From positions 124,001 through 188,000 of the forward strand of contig CP017315.1 in assembly GCA_002005325.1 (NCBI GenBank): a stretch of 64,000 nt of DNA. Reading direction: 5' to 3'. Positions 25,243 through 34,425 of the stretch are shown here, piece by piece (the stretch's first letter is position 1; every line of letters begins with the position of its first letter). The notes under the pieces were generated by a model. It was not told where the DNA came from. It did not search any database and was given only the letters and a program-made list of their open reading frames with translations. The stretch is from Candidatus Tokpelaia hoelldoblerii. GTDB taxonomy: Bacteria; Pseudomonadota; Alphaproteobacteria; Rhizobiales; Rhizobiaceae. The position numbers and the translations under genes were made by a program.

Positions 25243-26838
25243 TCAGGCTTTGGGCGCAGCCTGCAACACGTCCGAATCCACATGGACGGCAAATTTTTCA
25301 AAATTGCTGATAAACATATCAGCAAGTTTTTTAGCCTGCGTATCATAAGCTGCCGTGTCAGCCCAGGTGGAACGCGGTTCAAGAATGGCGCTGTCAACGC
25401 CCTCAAGCTCTGTCGGCACATCAAACCCGAAGATTGCATCCTTGCGGAAACTCCCCTGTTTGAGCGAACCGTTGAGAGCGGCGGTCACCATGGTGCGGGT
25501 TGCCTTGAGCGGCATCCGGTTGCCGACACCATAAGCGCCGCCTGTCCAGCCGGTATTGACCAGCCAGCAATCCACCTTGTGTTCAGCAATAAGCCGGCGC
25601 AGCAGGTTGCCATATTCAGACGGATGGCGTGGCATGAAGGGCGCGCCGAAACAGGTGGAGAATGTTGCTTCCGGCTCGATTACGCCGCGCTCGGTACCGG
25701 CAACCTTGGCTGTATAGCCGGACAGGAAGTGGTACATGGCCTGTGCCGGTGTGAGTCTGGCAATTGGCGGCAGCACACCAAAAGCGTCCGCCGTCAGCAT
25801 GATAAGATTTCTCGGCTGGCCGCCGGTGCCGGTTGTGCTGCCGTTGGAAATGAAATGCAGCGGGTAGGCGCAACGTGTGTTCTCTGTCAAGGAGCCATCG
25901 TCAAAATCCGGCTCGCGATTGGCATTGAGCACGACATTTTCCAGCACGGTGCCGAAACGTTGCGTTGTCGAATAAATTTCCGGTTCGGCTTCCGCCGAAA
26001 GACGGATGGTCTTGGCGTAGCAGCCGCCTTCAAAATTAAAGATACCGGATTTGCTCCAGCCATGCTCGTCATCACCGATCAGGGTGCGTTCCCGATTGGC
26101 GGAAAGAGTGGTTTTGCCGGTGCCCGACAGGCCGAAGAAAATAGCGGTATCGCCATGTTCCCCCTCATTGGCTGAACAGTGCATCGGCATGACACCGCGT
26201 TCCGGCAGCAGATAATTAAGTGCGGTGAAGACCGATTTTTTCATCTCGCCCGCATAAGCCGTGCCGCCGATCAGCACAATCAGCCGGTCAAGATCACAGG
26301 CGATAATGGTCTGGCTGCGGCAGCCATGGCGTGCCGGATCGGCCCGGAAAGACGGCAGGTTGATAATGGTCATCTGCGGCACAAAATTCTGCAGTTCGCT
26401 TTCATAAGGGCGAATCAGCAAATTGCGGATAAACAAGGCGTGCCAGGCCTGTTCGGTGATAATGCGGGCGCGCAGGGAGTTTGCCGCTTCCGCCCCGCCG
26501 ACGAGGTCCTCTACAAACAGGTCCTTGCCACGCGCGTGCTCGATAAAATCCGCGTAAAGCGTGTCAAAATGCGCCTGCGATATGGGCTTGTTGTTGTCCC
26601 ACCAGACGTGCGGTTCAGTCTTTTCTGTGCGGACGATAAATTTGTCCTGTGCCGAGCGGCCGGTATGCTGGCCGGTATAGGCGACCAGCGCGCCTTCAGC
26701 GGTGAGTTGCGCCTCGTTACGGCGAATGGCCTCTTCATAAAGCAGGGCTGGTGTCAGATTGTAATAGACCGAGCCAAGGTCTTTCAGGCCTGCTGTTGAA
26801 ACCGAAGCCGCCGGATTGAAAATGCCGATCTCTTTCAT
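25243..26838 (-). CDS. pckA: Phosphoenolpyruvate carboxykinase (ATP)
   Basis: 531 residues from the ATG at 26838, chosen because GGAG lies 6 bases upstream; an in-frame ATG at 26853 has none. The enzyme turns oxaloacetate and ATP into PEP and CO2, the entry step of gluconeogenesis. Visible motifs are GLSGTGKTTLS (kinase-1a P-loop), LIGDDEHGWSK (metal-binding), and the substrate region FRADPARHGCRS. Divergent placement from chvI is the standard Hyphomicrobiales order. A perfect 24-bp palindrome in the shared upstream region is a likely operator. Confidence 0.97.
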   Translation of the reverse strand: MKEIGIFNPAASVSTAGLKDLGSVYYNLTPALLYEEAIRRNEAQLTAEGALVAYTGQHTGRSAQDKFIVRTEKTEPHVWWDNNKPISQAHFDTLYADFIEHARGKDLFVEDLVGGAEAANSLRARIITEQAWHALFIRNLLIRPYESELQNFVPQMTIINLPSFRADPARHGCRSQTIIACDLDRLIVLIGGTAYAGEMKKSVFTALNYLLPERGVMPMHCSANEGEHGDTAIFFGLSGTGKTTLSANRERTLIGDDEHGWSKSGIFNFEGGCYAKTIRLSAEAEPEIYSTTQRFGTVLENVVLNANREPDFDDGSLTENTRCAYPLHFISNGSTTGTGGQPRNLIMLTADAFGVLPPIARLTPAQAMYHFLSGYTAKVAGTERGVIEPEATFSTCFGAPFMPRHPSEYGNLLRRLIAEHKVDCWLVNTGWTGGAYGVGNRMPLKATRTMVTAALNGSLKQGSFRKDAIFGFDVPTELEGVDSAILEPRSTWADTAAYDTQAKKLADMFISNFEKFAVHVDSDVLQAAPKA

Positions 26839-26967
26839 GGTGTCTCCACACAAATATTAAAAATTGCTGTCCACACAGGGTTGCATTCTGGCACGCAACA
26901 TCCTCTCTTCCGCCTCTCTTTTAAAAAAGAAGCTCCTTCTTCCAAAACAGAAAACGCGACCCATTTC

Positions 26968-26991
26968 AAATTTTTAATCGATTAAAAATTT
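26968..26991. promoter_or_regulatory. Perfect 24-bp palindrome between pckA and chvI
   Basis: The palindrome has the centre TTTTTAATCGATTAAAAA and continues perfectly to 24 bases. The central CG and TTTAATCGATTAAA form match LacI/GalR-family operators and, as far as I remember, the site proposed for PckR, the LacI-type regulator of pckA in rhizobia. It lies 130 bases upstream of the pckA start and 152 bases upstream of chvI. The rest of the 304-base gap is AT-rich without a clear gene. Confidence 0.72.
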
Positions 26992-27142
26992 AAAAAACTT
27001 TTAAAGCTGTGAAAACGGGGCTTTTCTGCCGGATAATTCGTGTTCTTTCTGGCCTTGCCATAATTTGTACCCTATTTGTCCGGCAAGGAAAGGCGCATAC
27101 TGATTCTTGTTCTTGTCCAGAGCAATTGCAAAGGAAAAAACT

Positions 27143-27865
27143 ATGAAAGAAACGCCGCTTGTAACACCGACCATTGCGCTTGTTGATGATGACCGCAATA
27201 TCCTGACTTCTGTTTCCATTGCGCTGGAAGCGGAAGGCTATCGGGTGGAAACCTATACGGATGGTGCTTCGGCGCTGGAAGGGCTGACCGCCCGTCCGCC
27301 GAATCTGGCCATATTTGATATTAAAATGCCGCGCATGGACGGGATGGAACTGTTGCGCCGGCTGCGCCATAAATCTGATCTGCCGGTGATTTTCCTCACC
27401 TCAAAGGATGATGAGATTGACGAGTTGTTCGGCCTGAAGATGGGGGCGGATGATTTTATCACCAAGCCGTTTTCGCAGCGCCTGCTGGTTGAGCGCGTCA
27501 AGGCGGTGCTGCGCCGCGCCCAGGCGCGCGATCCAGGCGGCAAGGCAGGAACAGCGCCTGCTGCTTCGCTGGAGCGCGGCGCACTGGTGATGGATCAGGA
27601 ACGCCATACCTGTACATGGAAGGGCGAGCCGGTGATACTGACCGTGACGGAATTTTTGATTTTGCAGGCTTTGGCGCAACGCCCCGGTGTGGTCAAAAGC
27701 CGCGATGCGCTGATGGATGCCGCTTATGATGATCAGGTCTATGTTGATGACCGCACCATTGACAGCCACATCAAGCGCCTGCGCAAAAAGTTCAAGGCGG
27801 TTGATGACAGCTTTGACATGATTGAAACGCTTTACGGTGTCGGGTATCGTTTCCGTGAAGGTTGA
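27143..27865 (+). CDS. chvI: Response regulator ChvI
   Basis: 240 residues from the ATG preceded by AAGGA; a TTG further upstream is in frame but lacks support. The receiver domain has the acidic pair VDDD (14-17), phospho-acceptor Asp59 in IFDIKMPRMDG and Lys in FITKPFS. The C-terminal winged helix of the OmpR/PhoB class carries LTVTEFLILQALAQRPGVVKS and RTIDSHIKRLRKKF. ChvI with ChvG is the acid- and envelope-responsive system (BvrR/BvrS in Brucella, BatR/BatS in Bartonella) that controls outer-membrane, exopolysaccharide and virulence genes. The chvG frame begins immediately afterwards. Confidence 0.95.
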   Translation: MKETPLVTPTIALVDDDRNILTSVSIALEAEGYRVETYTDGASALEGLTARPPNLAIFDIKMPRMDGMELLRRLRHKSDLPVIFLTSKDDEIDELFGLKMGADDFITKPFSQRLLVERVKAVLRRAQARDPGGKAGTAPAASLERGALVMDQERHTCTWKGEPVILTVTEFLILQALAQRPGVVKSRDALMDAAYDDQVYVDDRTIDSHIKRLRKKFKAVDDSFDMIETLYGVGYRFREG

Positions 27866-27882
27866 ATGAAACACGTGGTCCT

Positions 27883-29664
27883 ATGACGAAACAGGCAAAA
27901 GACAGACGGCACAGGCAGAACAGGGGCGCAGAACCGCGCCCGCGTAAAAATCTGCTGCTGCGTTGGCTCAAACGGCTGCGCCGCCTGTTTGAGCAATTGC
28001 TGTTTTCAAGCCTGACACGGCGGATTGTCATTCTCAACCTTGCCGCGCTTGTCGCCCTTGTTATCGGGATTAATTTCAATCAGGTGCGTGACCGGCTGAT
28101 CAAGGCGAAGTTTGATAACCTGGAAACGCAGGGGCGGCTGATTGCCGCCTCTATCGCGGCTTTTGCCACCGGTGAGGGCGAAATTTCAATGATCTCGCCG
28201 GAAAGGTTGATGGAACTTCAGGCCGGGCAAAGCGCCAGCCCGTCAGGGGAAAATGCCGACAATCTGGATTTTCCAATCAATCCGGCGCGCGTCTCGCCGC
28301 TGTTGCGCCACCTGATCTCGCCGACCAGAACCCGGGTGCGCATTTATGACCGTGATGCCAATCTGCTGCTGGATTCACGCCAGCTTTATTCCGGCGGGCA
28401 GGTGCTCAGCTACAGGCTGCCGCCGGTTTCCGGTGAGGAAGCGGGCTGGTTCAGGCGGTTGCGGATCTGGCTTTATGACAAATTCTATGGTGATAATATC
28501 CCGCTTGACCGCGAGCAGCCGGGCAGCAACGGCACGGTTTACCCGGAAGTTGTCAAGGCGATCAACGGCATACCGGCCACGGCGCAATGGCGCAACCAGC
28601 AGGGCGAACTGGTGGTTTCGGTGGCGGTGCCGATTCAGCGTTATCATGCCGTGCTCGGCGTGTTGCTGATGTCAGATGCCAATACCGATATTGACGCCAC
28701 GGTGCGTGGTGCCCGGCACGATATTTTAAAGATTTTTGCTGTTGTGGCGCTGGTGATGTTGATATTGTCGCTGTTTCTCGCTTCAACCATCGCCACGCCG
28801 CTGCGGCGGCTTGCGGCGGCGGCGGACCGGGTGCGCCATGGCACCAACAAGCGGGTGGAGATTCCTGATTATTCGAGCCGCCAGGATGAGATCGGCCATT
28901 TGTCCGCTTCCATCCGTGATATGATGGATGCCCTTTATACCCGTATTGAAGGGACGGAGCGTTTTGCCGCCGATGTCAGCCATGAGCTGAAAAATCCGCT
29001 CACATCGCTGCGCAGTGCGGTGGAAACCCTGCCGCTTGCCAAAACCGGTGAGGCGCGCAACCGGCTGTTTGCCGTGGTGCAGCATGATGTGCGCCGGCTT
29101 GACCGGCTGATTACCGATATTGCCGATGCCTCGCGCCTGGACGCGGAACTGGCCCGCGCTGCGGCCGAGCCGGTTGATCTGGAAAACCTGCTGGATAATC
29201 TGGTGCTGGCGGCGCGTGAAGTGCGCAAAAATAAAACAACGGCGGATATTTCGCTGGAGATTGAAGTGCCGGTCGGGCAGAAAAAATATCTGGTCGCCGG
29301 TCATGATCTGCGCCTTGGCCAGGTCATCTCCAATCTGATTGAAAACGCCCGCTCGTTTATTCCGGAAAAAGGCGGGGAGATTCATCTCTATATGGGCAAG
29401 CGCCATCATCTCATTTTTATTGTGATTGAAGATAATGGTTCCGGCATCCGCGTGGAAAATATCGAGCGGATTTTTGAGCGCTTTTATACCGACCGGCCGG
29501 AGAAGGAATCCTTCGGGCAGAATTCCGGCCTTGGCCTTTCCATCAGCCGCCAGATTATCGAAGCGCATGAAGGCACGCTGACAGCGGAAAATATCATGGA
29601 TGCGGATAATCCGGAGCATATCCTCGGCGCGCGCTTTATTATCGCCCTGCCGGAGATGGAATAG
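27883..29664 (+). CDS. chvG: Sensor histidine kinase ChvG
   Basis: 593 residues from ATG 27883. A basic N-terminus precedes the first membrane helix (about 48-68, IVILNLAALVALVIGINF). A periplasmic sensor domain of about 220 residues follows, then a second helix (IFAVVALVMLILSLFLAST), a HAMP region, and the histidine box FAADVSHELKNPLTSL with His367. The ATPase domain shows NLIENARSFIP (N box), VIEDNGSGI and GLGLSISRQIIEAHEG. In rhizobia the periplasmic partner ExoR inhibits this kinase; no exoR is in the window. It lies 17 bases after chvI and 3 before hprK. Confidence 0.94.
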   Translation: MTKQAKDRRHRQNRGAEPRPRKNLLLRWLKRLRRLFEQLLFSSLTRRIVILNLAALVALVIGINFNQVRDRLIKAKFDNLETQGRLIAASIAAFATGEGEISMISPERLMELQAGQSASPSGENADNLDFPINPARVSPLLRHLISPTRTRVRIYDRDANLLLDSRQLYSGGQVLSYRLPPVSGEEAGWFRRLRIWLYDKFYGDNIPLDREQPGSNGTVYPEVVKAINGIPATAQWRNQQGELVVSVAVPIQRYHAVLGVLLMSDANTDIDATVRGARHDILKIFAVVALVMLILSLFLASTIATPLRRLAAAADRVRHGTNKRVEIPDYSSRQDEIGHLSASIRDMMDALYTRIEGTERFAADVSHELKNPLTSLRSAVETLPLAKTGEARNRLFAVVQHDVRRLDRLITDIADASRLDAELARAAAEPVDLENLLDNLVLAAREVRKNKTTADISLEIEVPVGQKKYLVAGHDLRLGQVISNLIENARSFIPEKGGEIHLYMGKRHHLIFIVIEDNGSGIRVENIERIFERFYTDRPEKESFGQNSGLGLSISRQIIEAHEGTLTAENIMDADNPEHILGARFIIALPEME

Positions 29665-29667
29665 AAG

Positions 29668-30123
29668 ATGGAGATATATCACGCCAATGCGCTGCGGCTG
29701 GGGACTTTCGGCGTGATGATAACGGGGGCGTCAGGGACGGGCAAATCGGTTCTCACCCTTGCGCTGGTTGAGCGCGGTGCGGTTTCTGGCCATGGCGCGG
29801 CGCTGGTAGGCGATGACTATATTTACCTTGAAGCAGCGGGCGGGCGATTGATTGCGCATACCGCCGCGCCGATTGCCGGGGCGATGGAAATTCGCGGCGC
29901 CGGGCTGTTTGCCGTTGAGTATGAAGAAAAGGTCGTCCTTGATCTGGTGGTGGCTTTGGGGGAGACGGGCGAACGCTACCCGAAGGCGCATAGGTTTGGG
30001 GCTTTGGGGGTGGAGGTGAAATGCCTGCACCTGCCCTCATTGGGTGAGGCTGATGGTCTGGCGCTGTGTCAGGCGGTGGAAGCCACATTGTTTAAAGCGC
30101 CATGGCATGGAAATACTGCTTGA
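29668..30123 (+). CDS. hprK: HPr kinase/phosphorylase, short alphaproteobacterial form
   Basis: 151 residues, corresponding only to the C-terminal catalytic half of the Gram-positive enzyme, as is normal in alphaproteobacteria. Walker A GASGTGKS spans 20-27; the capping LVGDDYIYLE and the family segment IEIRGAGLF (here MEIRGAGLF) follow. It phosphorylates HPr on a serine and can reverse the reaction. The start is 3 bases after the chvG stop, linking carbon/nitrogen PTS signalling with ChvGI. The last third uses more GGG-type codons than its neighbours. Confidence 0.92.
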   Translation: MEIYHANALRLGTFGVMITGASGTGKSVLTLALVERGAVSGHGAALVGDDYIYLEAAGGRLIAHTAAPIAGAMEIRGAGLFAVEYEEKVVLDLVVALGETGERYPKAHRFGALGVEVKCLHLPSLGEADGLALCQAVEATLFKAPWHGNTA

Positions 30124-30287
30124 AATACGAGAGCATTTTTGTGTTCAAAGCGACATCCTGTGGATTGCGCCCGTAAATCAAGGGTAATTTGCGGAATAAT
30201 TTTATAAAAAAGCGGTTTTTTCTTGCATTCTCTGTCAAGACAGACAAGATGAACGTTTCAATCTGTTTTTACTGGAGTTGTTTGTTA

Positions 30288-30686
30288 ATGATTGGACTCG
30301 TGCTTGTGACACACGGCAATCTGGCTGAAGAGTTTCTGCATGCGGTTGTGCATGTTGTCGGCCCGCAGGAAAAATTCGCGACCGTCTGTATTGGCGCTGA
30401 TGATGATATGGACCAGCGCCGTGATGATATTGTCGCAGCGGTGGCTTCCGTTGATGATGGCAAAGGCGTTATCATTTTAACCGATATGTTTGGCGGCACA
30501 CCGTCCAATCTGGCGATCTCCGTGATGGAAGAGGGCAAGGTGGAAGTGATTGCCGGTGTCAATCTGCCGATGCTGATAAAACTGACCAGTGTGCGCAAGA
30601 CTGAAACACTGGCGGGCGCTTTGCGCGCCGCACAGGAGGCCGGGCGCAAATATATCAATGTCCCCAGCATGATTTTGTCTGAATGA
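30288..30686 (+). CDS. PTS EIIA component, mannose family
   Basis: 132 residues from the ATG preceded by CTGGAG; an upstream in-frame ATG at 30189 adds a basic, non-homologous stretch and is rejected. IGLVLVTHGNLAEEF places the phosphorylated histidine at residue 9, and ILTDMFGGTPSNLA is the EIIA-Man signature. No EIIB/C/D sugar-transport genes are near, so it belongs to the regulatory PTS of alphaproteobacteria, receiving phosphate from HPr. It is separated from hprK by 164 bases with no clear gene. Confidence 0.92.
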   Translation: MIGLVLVTHGNLAEEFLHAVVHVVGPQEKFATVCIGADDDMDQRRDDIVAAVASVDDGKGVIILTDMFGGTPSNLAISVMEEGKVEVIAGVNLPMLIKLTSVRKTETLAGALRAAQEAGRKYINVPSMILSE

Positions 30687-30710
30687 TCAACCGGTAACAG
30701 AAGTTGCACC

Positions 30711-31013
30711 ATGCCTGCCACCCGAACCTTTGACGCTGCCAATGCTCTTGTCCGCACTCTCGTTATTCCTAACAGGCGCGGGCTGCACGCGCGCGCTTCG
30801 GCAAAATTTGTTGAACTGGCGGCTTCGTATGATGCCTGTGTGCAGGTGGAAAAAGACGGTGTCGCGGTTGGCGGCACCTCAATCATGGGGCTGATGCTGC
30901 TTGCTGCCGCAAGCGGGAGCACGATCAGGGTTTCAGCTTCCGGCAGGCAGGCCAGGCAAGCGCTTGACGCGCTGGAAAAGCTGGTCAAAAACGGCTTTGG
31001 TGAAGAGTGCTGA
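30711..31013 (+). CDS. ptsH: Phosphocarrier protein HPr
   Basis: 100 residues. NRRGLHARASAKF puts the phospho-histidine at residue 26, and GGTSIMGLMLLAA gives the regulatory serine at residue 57, the target of HprK. The N-terminus is about 10 residues longer than E. coli HPr. It follows the EIIA gene by 24 bases. Together with hprK and EIIA it forms the regulatory PTS; enzyme I is not in the window. It is convergent with yggS, with stops only 3 bases apart. Confidence 0.93.
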   Translation: MPATRTFDAANALVRTLVIPNRRGLHARASAKFVELAASYDACVQVEKDGVAVGGTSIMGLMLLAAASGSTIRVSASGRQARQALDALEKLVKNGFGEEC

Positions 31014-31016
31014 CCG

Positions 31017-31709
31017 TCATTGTGCTGCTGCATGATCGCGGTGGCCGAAAATAGCCGAGCCGACCCGCACCGATGTGGCACCGAAAGCGATTGCCGTTTC
31101 AAAATCACCCGACATGCCCATGGAAAATTTTGCCAGTCCGGCTGCTTTTCCAAGCTTGGCCAGCAGGGCAAAATGCGGCCCCGGGTTTTCATCAGCCGGC
31201 GGGATGCACATCAGCCCTTCAATCGTCAGCTTGTGGTGTTCCCGGCAGCGCTTGACAAAGGCCGTTGCTTCCTGCGGGGCAATACCGGCTTTCTGCGGTT
31301 CAAGGCCGGTATTGACCTGTACGTAAAAGCGCATTGGCTTGTGCTGTTTTTGCACTTCCTGCGCCAGCGCGGCGGCGATTTTTTCACGGTCAACGGTTTC
31401 AATCACATCAAACAACGCCACTGCTTCTGCCGCTTTATTGGATTGCAGCGGGCCGATAAGATGCAATTCAATATCGGGAAATTGCCGGCGCAGCTGCGGC
31501 CATTTGGCTTTGGCTTCCTGCACGCGGTTTTCACCGAAAATGCGCTGTCCGGCGTGCAGAACCGGCAAAATCACTGTGTCGTCAAAGGTTTTGGAAACAG
31601 CCGTCAGGGCAATCCGGCCCGATTCGAGGGCAGCGCGTATAATCCGGGCGTGAATATGGTGCAGGGCAATAACGGCTGGATCGGCGCTGTTATCGGTGGT
31701 ATTGTGCAT
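31017..31709 (-). CDS. yggS: YggS family pyridoxal-phosphate homeostasis protein
   Basis: 230 residues, the usual length. The PLP lysine is Lys40 in LTAVSKTFDD, followed by FGENRVQEAKAKWP, LHLIGPLQSNKA, VQVNTGLEPQKAG, GLMCIPP and the C-terminal SMGMSGDFETAIAFGATSVRVGSAIFG. YggS proteins bind PLP without known catalysis and buffer vitamin B6 and amino-acid pools. It stands alone, divergent from leuS and convergent with ptsH. Confidence 0.93.
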   Translation of the reverse strand: MHNTTDNSADPAVIALHHIHARIIRAALESGRIALTAVSKTFDDTVILPVLHAGQRIFGENRVQEAKAKWPQLRRQFPDIELHLIGPLQSNKAAEAVALFDVIETVDREKIAAALAQEVQKQHKPMRFYVQVNTGLEPQKAGIAPQEATAFVKRCREHHKLTIEGLMCIPPADENPGPHFALLAKLGKAAGLAKFSMGMSGDFETAIAFGATSVRVGSAIFGHRDHAAAQ

Positions 31710-31812
31710 TTTTCATTCCTTTTTACGCCTATTTTGCTTGTCAATGGTTGACGGCTGCGGCATTTGATGGTGAAGGTGCAGTATCCGGTTTTATGGCACG
31801 AGAATAACAGAA

Positions 31813-34425
31813 ATGACAACAGAACGATACAATCCGCGCACAACAGAAAAGAAATGGCAGGCCGTCTGGGAGGAACACGGTGTGTTCACAACCGGTAATG
31901 ACGACCCGCGCGAAAAATATTATGTGCTGGAAATGTTTCCCTATCCGTCAGGCCGCATTCACATGGGGCATGTGCGCAATTACGCCATGGGGGATGTTGT
32001 CGCCCGTTTCAAGCGGGCCCGCGGTTTTAATGTGCTGCATCCGATGGGCTGGGATGCTTTCGGCATGCCGGCGGAGAATGCCGCCATGCAGCATAACATC
32101 CACCCCAAAACCTGGACCTACCAGAATATCGCCACCATGCGCGGGCAGCTCAAATCGATGGGGCTGTCACTTGACTGGTCGCGCGAGTTTGCAACCTGTG
32201 ATGTTGAATATTATCACCGCCAGCAGATGCTGTTTCTCGATATGGTTGAAAAAGGGCTGGTGACACGCAAGACCTCCAGGGTCAACTGGGATCCGGTTGA
32301 CAACACAGTGCTTGCCAATGAACAGGTGGTGGACGGGCGCGGCTGGCGCTCCGGCGCGCTGGTTGAACAGCGTGAACTGACACAATGGTTCTTCCGTATC
32401 ACCGATTACAGCGAGGAACTGCTGGCCGGGCTGGACCGGCTGGAGCGCTGGCCGGAAAAGGTCCGCACCATGCAGCGCAACTGGATCGGCAAATCAGAAG
32501 GGCTGGTTGTGCGCTGGCGGCTGGCGGGCGGGCAGCCGGCGGGTTTTGATACGGTTGATGTTTACACCACCCGCCCGGATACGCTGTTTGGCGCGTCCTT
32601 TATCGCCATTGCCGCCGACCATCCGCTGGCTAAGGAATTGAGTCAGGAGAATCCTGCGTTGCAGGGTTTCATTGAGGAATGCCAACGCACCGGCACCTCC
32701 GCCGCCACGCTGGAAACGGCCGAGAAACAGGGCTTTGATACCGGTGTGACTGTCGCGCATCCTTTTGATGACACGTGGAAAATACCGGTTTATGTCGCCA
32801 ATTTCGTTTTGATGGATTATGGCACGGGCGCGGTTTTCGGCTGCCCGGCGCATGACCAGCGCGACCTTGATTTTGCCAATAAATACAAGCTGCCGGTGCG
32901 CGCGGTCGTGCTGCCGCAAGGGGCTGACCCGGCAGATTTCACGATTGGGAAAACCGCTTATACAGAAGATGGCGTGCTATTCAATTCGCAATTCCTTGAT
33001 GGCTTGACACCGCAGGCGGCGTTTGAAGACGTGGCAGACCGCCTCAGGCATACGATGCTTGACGGCAAGCCGCAGGCCGAGCGGCGGGTGCAGTTCCGCC
33101 TGCGCGACTGGGGCGTTTCGCGCCAGCGTTATTGGGGCTGCCCCATTCCGATGATTCATTGTGATGATTGCGGCGCTGTGCCGGTGCCGCGGGCTGATTT
33201 GCCGGTGGTGCTGCCGGATGATGTCAGCTTTGACGTGCCCGGCAATCCGCTGGACCGGCAGGCCAGCTGGAAGCATGTCGCCTGTCCGCAATGCGGCTTT
33301 GCTGCCCGGCGCGAAACCGATACCATGGATACATTTGTCGATTCATCATGGTATTACGCGCGTTTTACCGCGCCATGGGAAAACGAGCCGACAGACCGCG
33401 CCGCAGCGGATCACTGGTTGCCGGTGGATCAATATATCGGCGGTATTGAACACGCGATCCTGCATTTGCTTTATTCGCGCTTTTTCACCCGCGCCATGAA
33501 GAAAACCGGCCATGTCGGCATAGACGAGCCGTTTCAGGGGCTGTTTACACAGGGCATGGTGGTGCATGAAGCGTATCGTGACAGCAAGGGCGACTGGGTT
33601 GCGCCGGCTGAAATCCGCATTGAGGAAAAAGACGGCGAACGGATTGCCACGCATCTTGCCACCGGTGAGCCGGTCAGCATCGGCGCGATAGAAAAAATGT
33701 CCAAGTCGAAGAAGAATGTTGTCGATCCGGATGACATTCTGGCCTCTTACGGGGCGGATACGGCGCGCTGGTTTATGCTGTCTGATTCGCCGCCCGAGCG
33801 TGATGTGATCTGGTCGGAATCCGGCGTTGACGGCGCGCACCGTTTTGTCCAGCGTGTCTGGCGGCTGGTGCAGTCTGCGGCGGGCAGCTTGCGCGATGTC
33901 GCGCCGGAAGCGGCCCGTGATGGAGCTGCGGCGGATGTTTCGCGCGCGGCGCACCGTACTTTGCAGGCGGTTGCGGATGATCTGGAAAAGCTCAGCTTCA
34001 ACCGTGCGGTGGCGCGGCTTTACGAACTTGTCAATGTGCTTTCACCCGCCGCACAAAATGTTGGCAAAGCGGAAAAACAGGCAAAAGCGGCGTTGCGGCA
34101 GGCTTTTGACTTCCTGATTGCGATGATCGCGCCGATGATGCCGCATCTGGCGGAAGAGTGTCATGCGGCGCTGGGCGGTAAAAAACTGGTGGCGGAATTG
34201 CCATGGCCGGATTTTGAGGATGCATTGACGGTCGATGATGCTATAATCCTGCCGGTGCAGATCAATGGCAAGAAACGTGGTGAGATCACTGTCGCCCGTG
34301 ATGCTGATCAGAAAACGATTGAACAGGCCGTGCTGGCGCTTGATTTTGTCGTTGCCCAGCTGGAAGGCAAAGCACCTCGCAAGGTTATTGTTGTGCCACA
34401 GAGGATTGTCAATGTCGTTATTTAA
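31813..34425 (+). CDS. leuS: Leucyl-tRNA synthetase
   Basis: 870 residues. The class-I HIGH motif appears as HMGH in YPSGRIHMGHVRNYAMGD and KMSKS at residues 628-632 (IEKMSKSKKNVVDPD). The editing domain between them includes TTRPDTLFGASFIAIAADHPLA and the catalytic-aspartate region DYGTGAVFGCPAHDQRD. A cysteine-containing insert (CDDCGAVP, CPQCGF) suggests a small zinc site. The C-terminal tRNA-binding region ends in IVVPQRIVNVVI. The lptE start overlaps its 3' end by 14 bases. Confidence 0.98.
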   Translation: MTTERYNPRTTEKKWQAVWEEHGVFTTGNDDPREKYYVLEMFPYPSGRIHMGHVRNYAMGDVVARFKRARGFNVLHPMGWDAFGMPAENAAMQHNIHPKTWTYQNIATMRGQLKSMGLSLDWSREFATCDVEYYHRQQMLFLDMVEKGLVTRKTSRVNWDPVDNTVLANEQVVDGRGWRSGALVEQRELTQWFFRITDYSEELLAGLDRLERWPEKVRTMQRNWIGKSEGLVVRWRLAGGQPAGFDTVDVYTTRPDTLFGASFIAIAADHPLAKELSQENPALQGFIEECQRTGTSAATLETAEKQGFDTGVTVAHPFDDTWKIPVYVANFVLMDYGTGAVFGCPAHDQRDLDFANKYKLPVRAVVLPQGADPADFTIGKTAYTEDGVLFNSQFLDGLTPQAAFEDVADRLRHTMLDGKPQAERRVQFRLRDWGVSRQRYWGCPIPMIHCDDCGAVPVPRADLPVVLPDDVSFDVPGNPLDRQASWKHVACPQCGFAARRETDTMDTFVDSSWYYARFTAPWENEPTDRAAADHWLPVDQYIGGIEHAILHLLYSRFFTRAMKKTGHVGIDEPFQGLFTQGMVVHEAYRDSKGDWVAPAEIRIEEKDGERIATHLATGEPVSIGAIEKMSKSKKNVVDPDDILASYGADTARWFMLSDSPPERDVIWSESGVDGAHRFVQRVWRLVQSAAGSLRDVAPEAARDGAAADVSRAAHRTLQAVADDLEKLSFNRAVARLYELVNVLSPAAQNVGKAEKQAKAALRQAFDFLIAMIAPMMPHLAEECHAALGGKKLVAELPWPDFEDALTVDDAIILPVQINGKKRGEITVARDADQKTIEQAVLALDFVVAQLEGKAPRKVIVVPQRIVNVVI

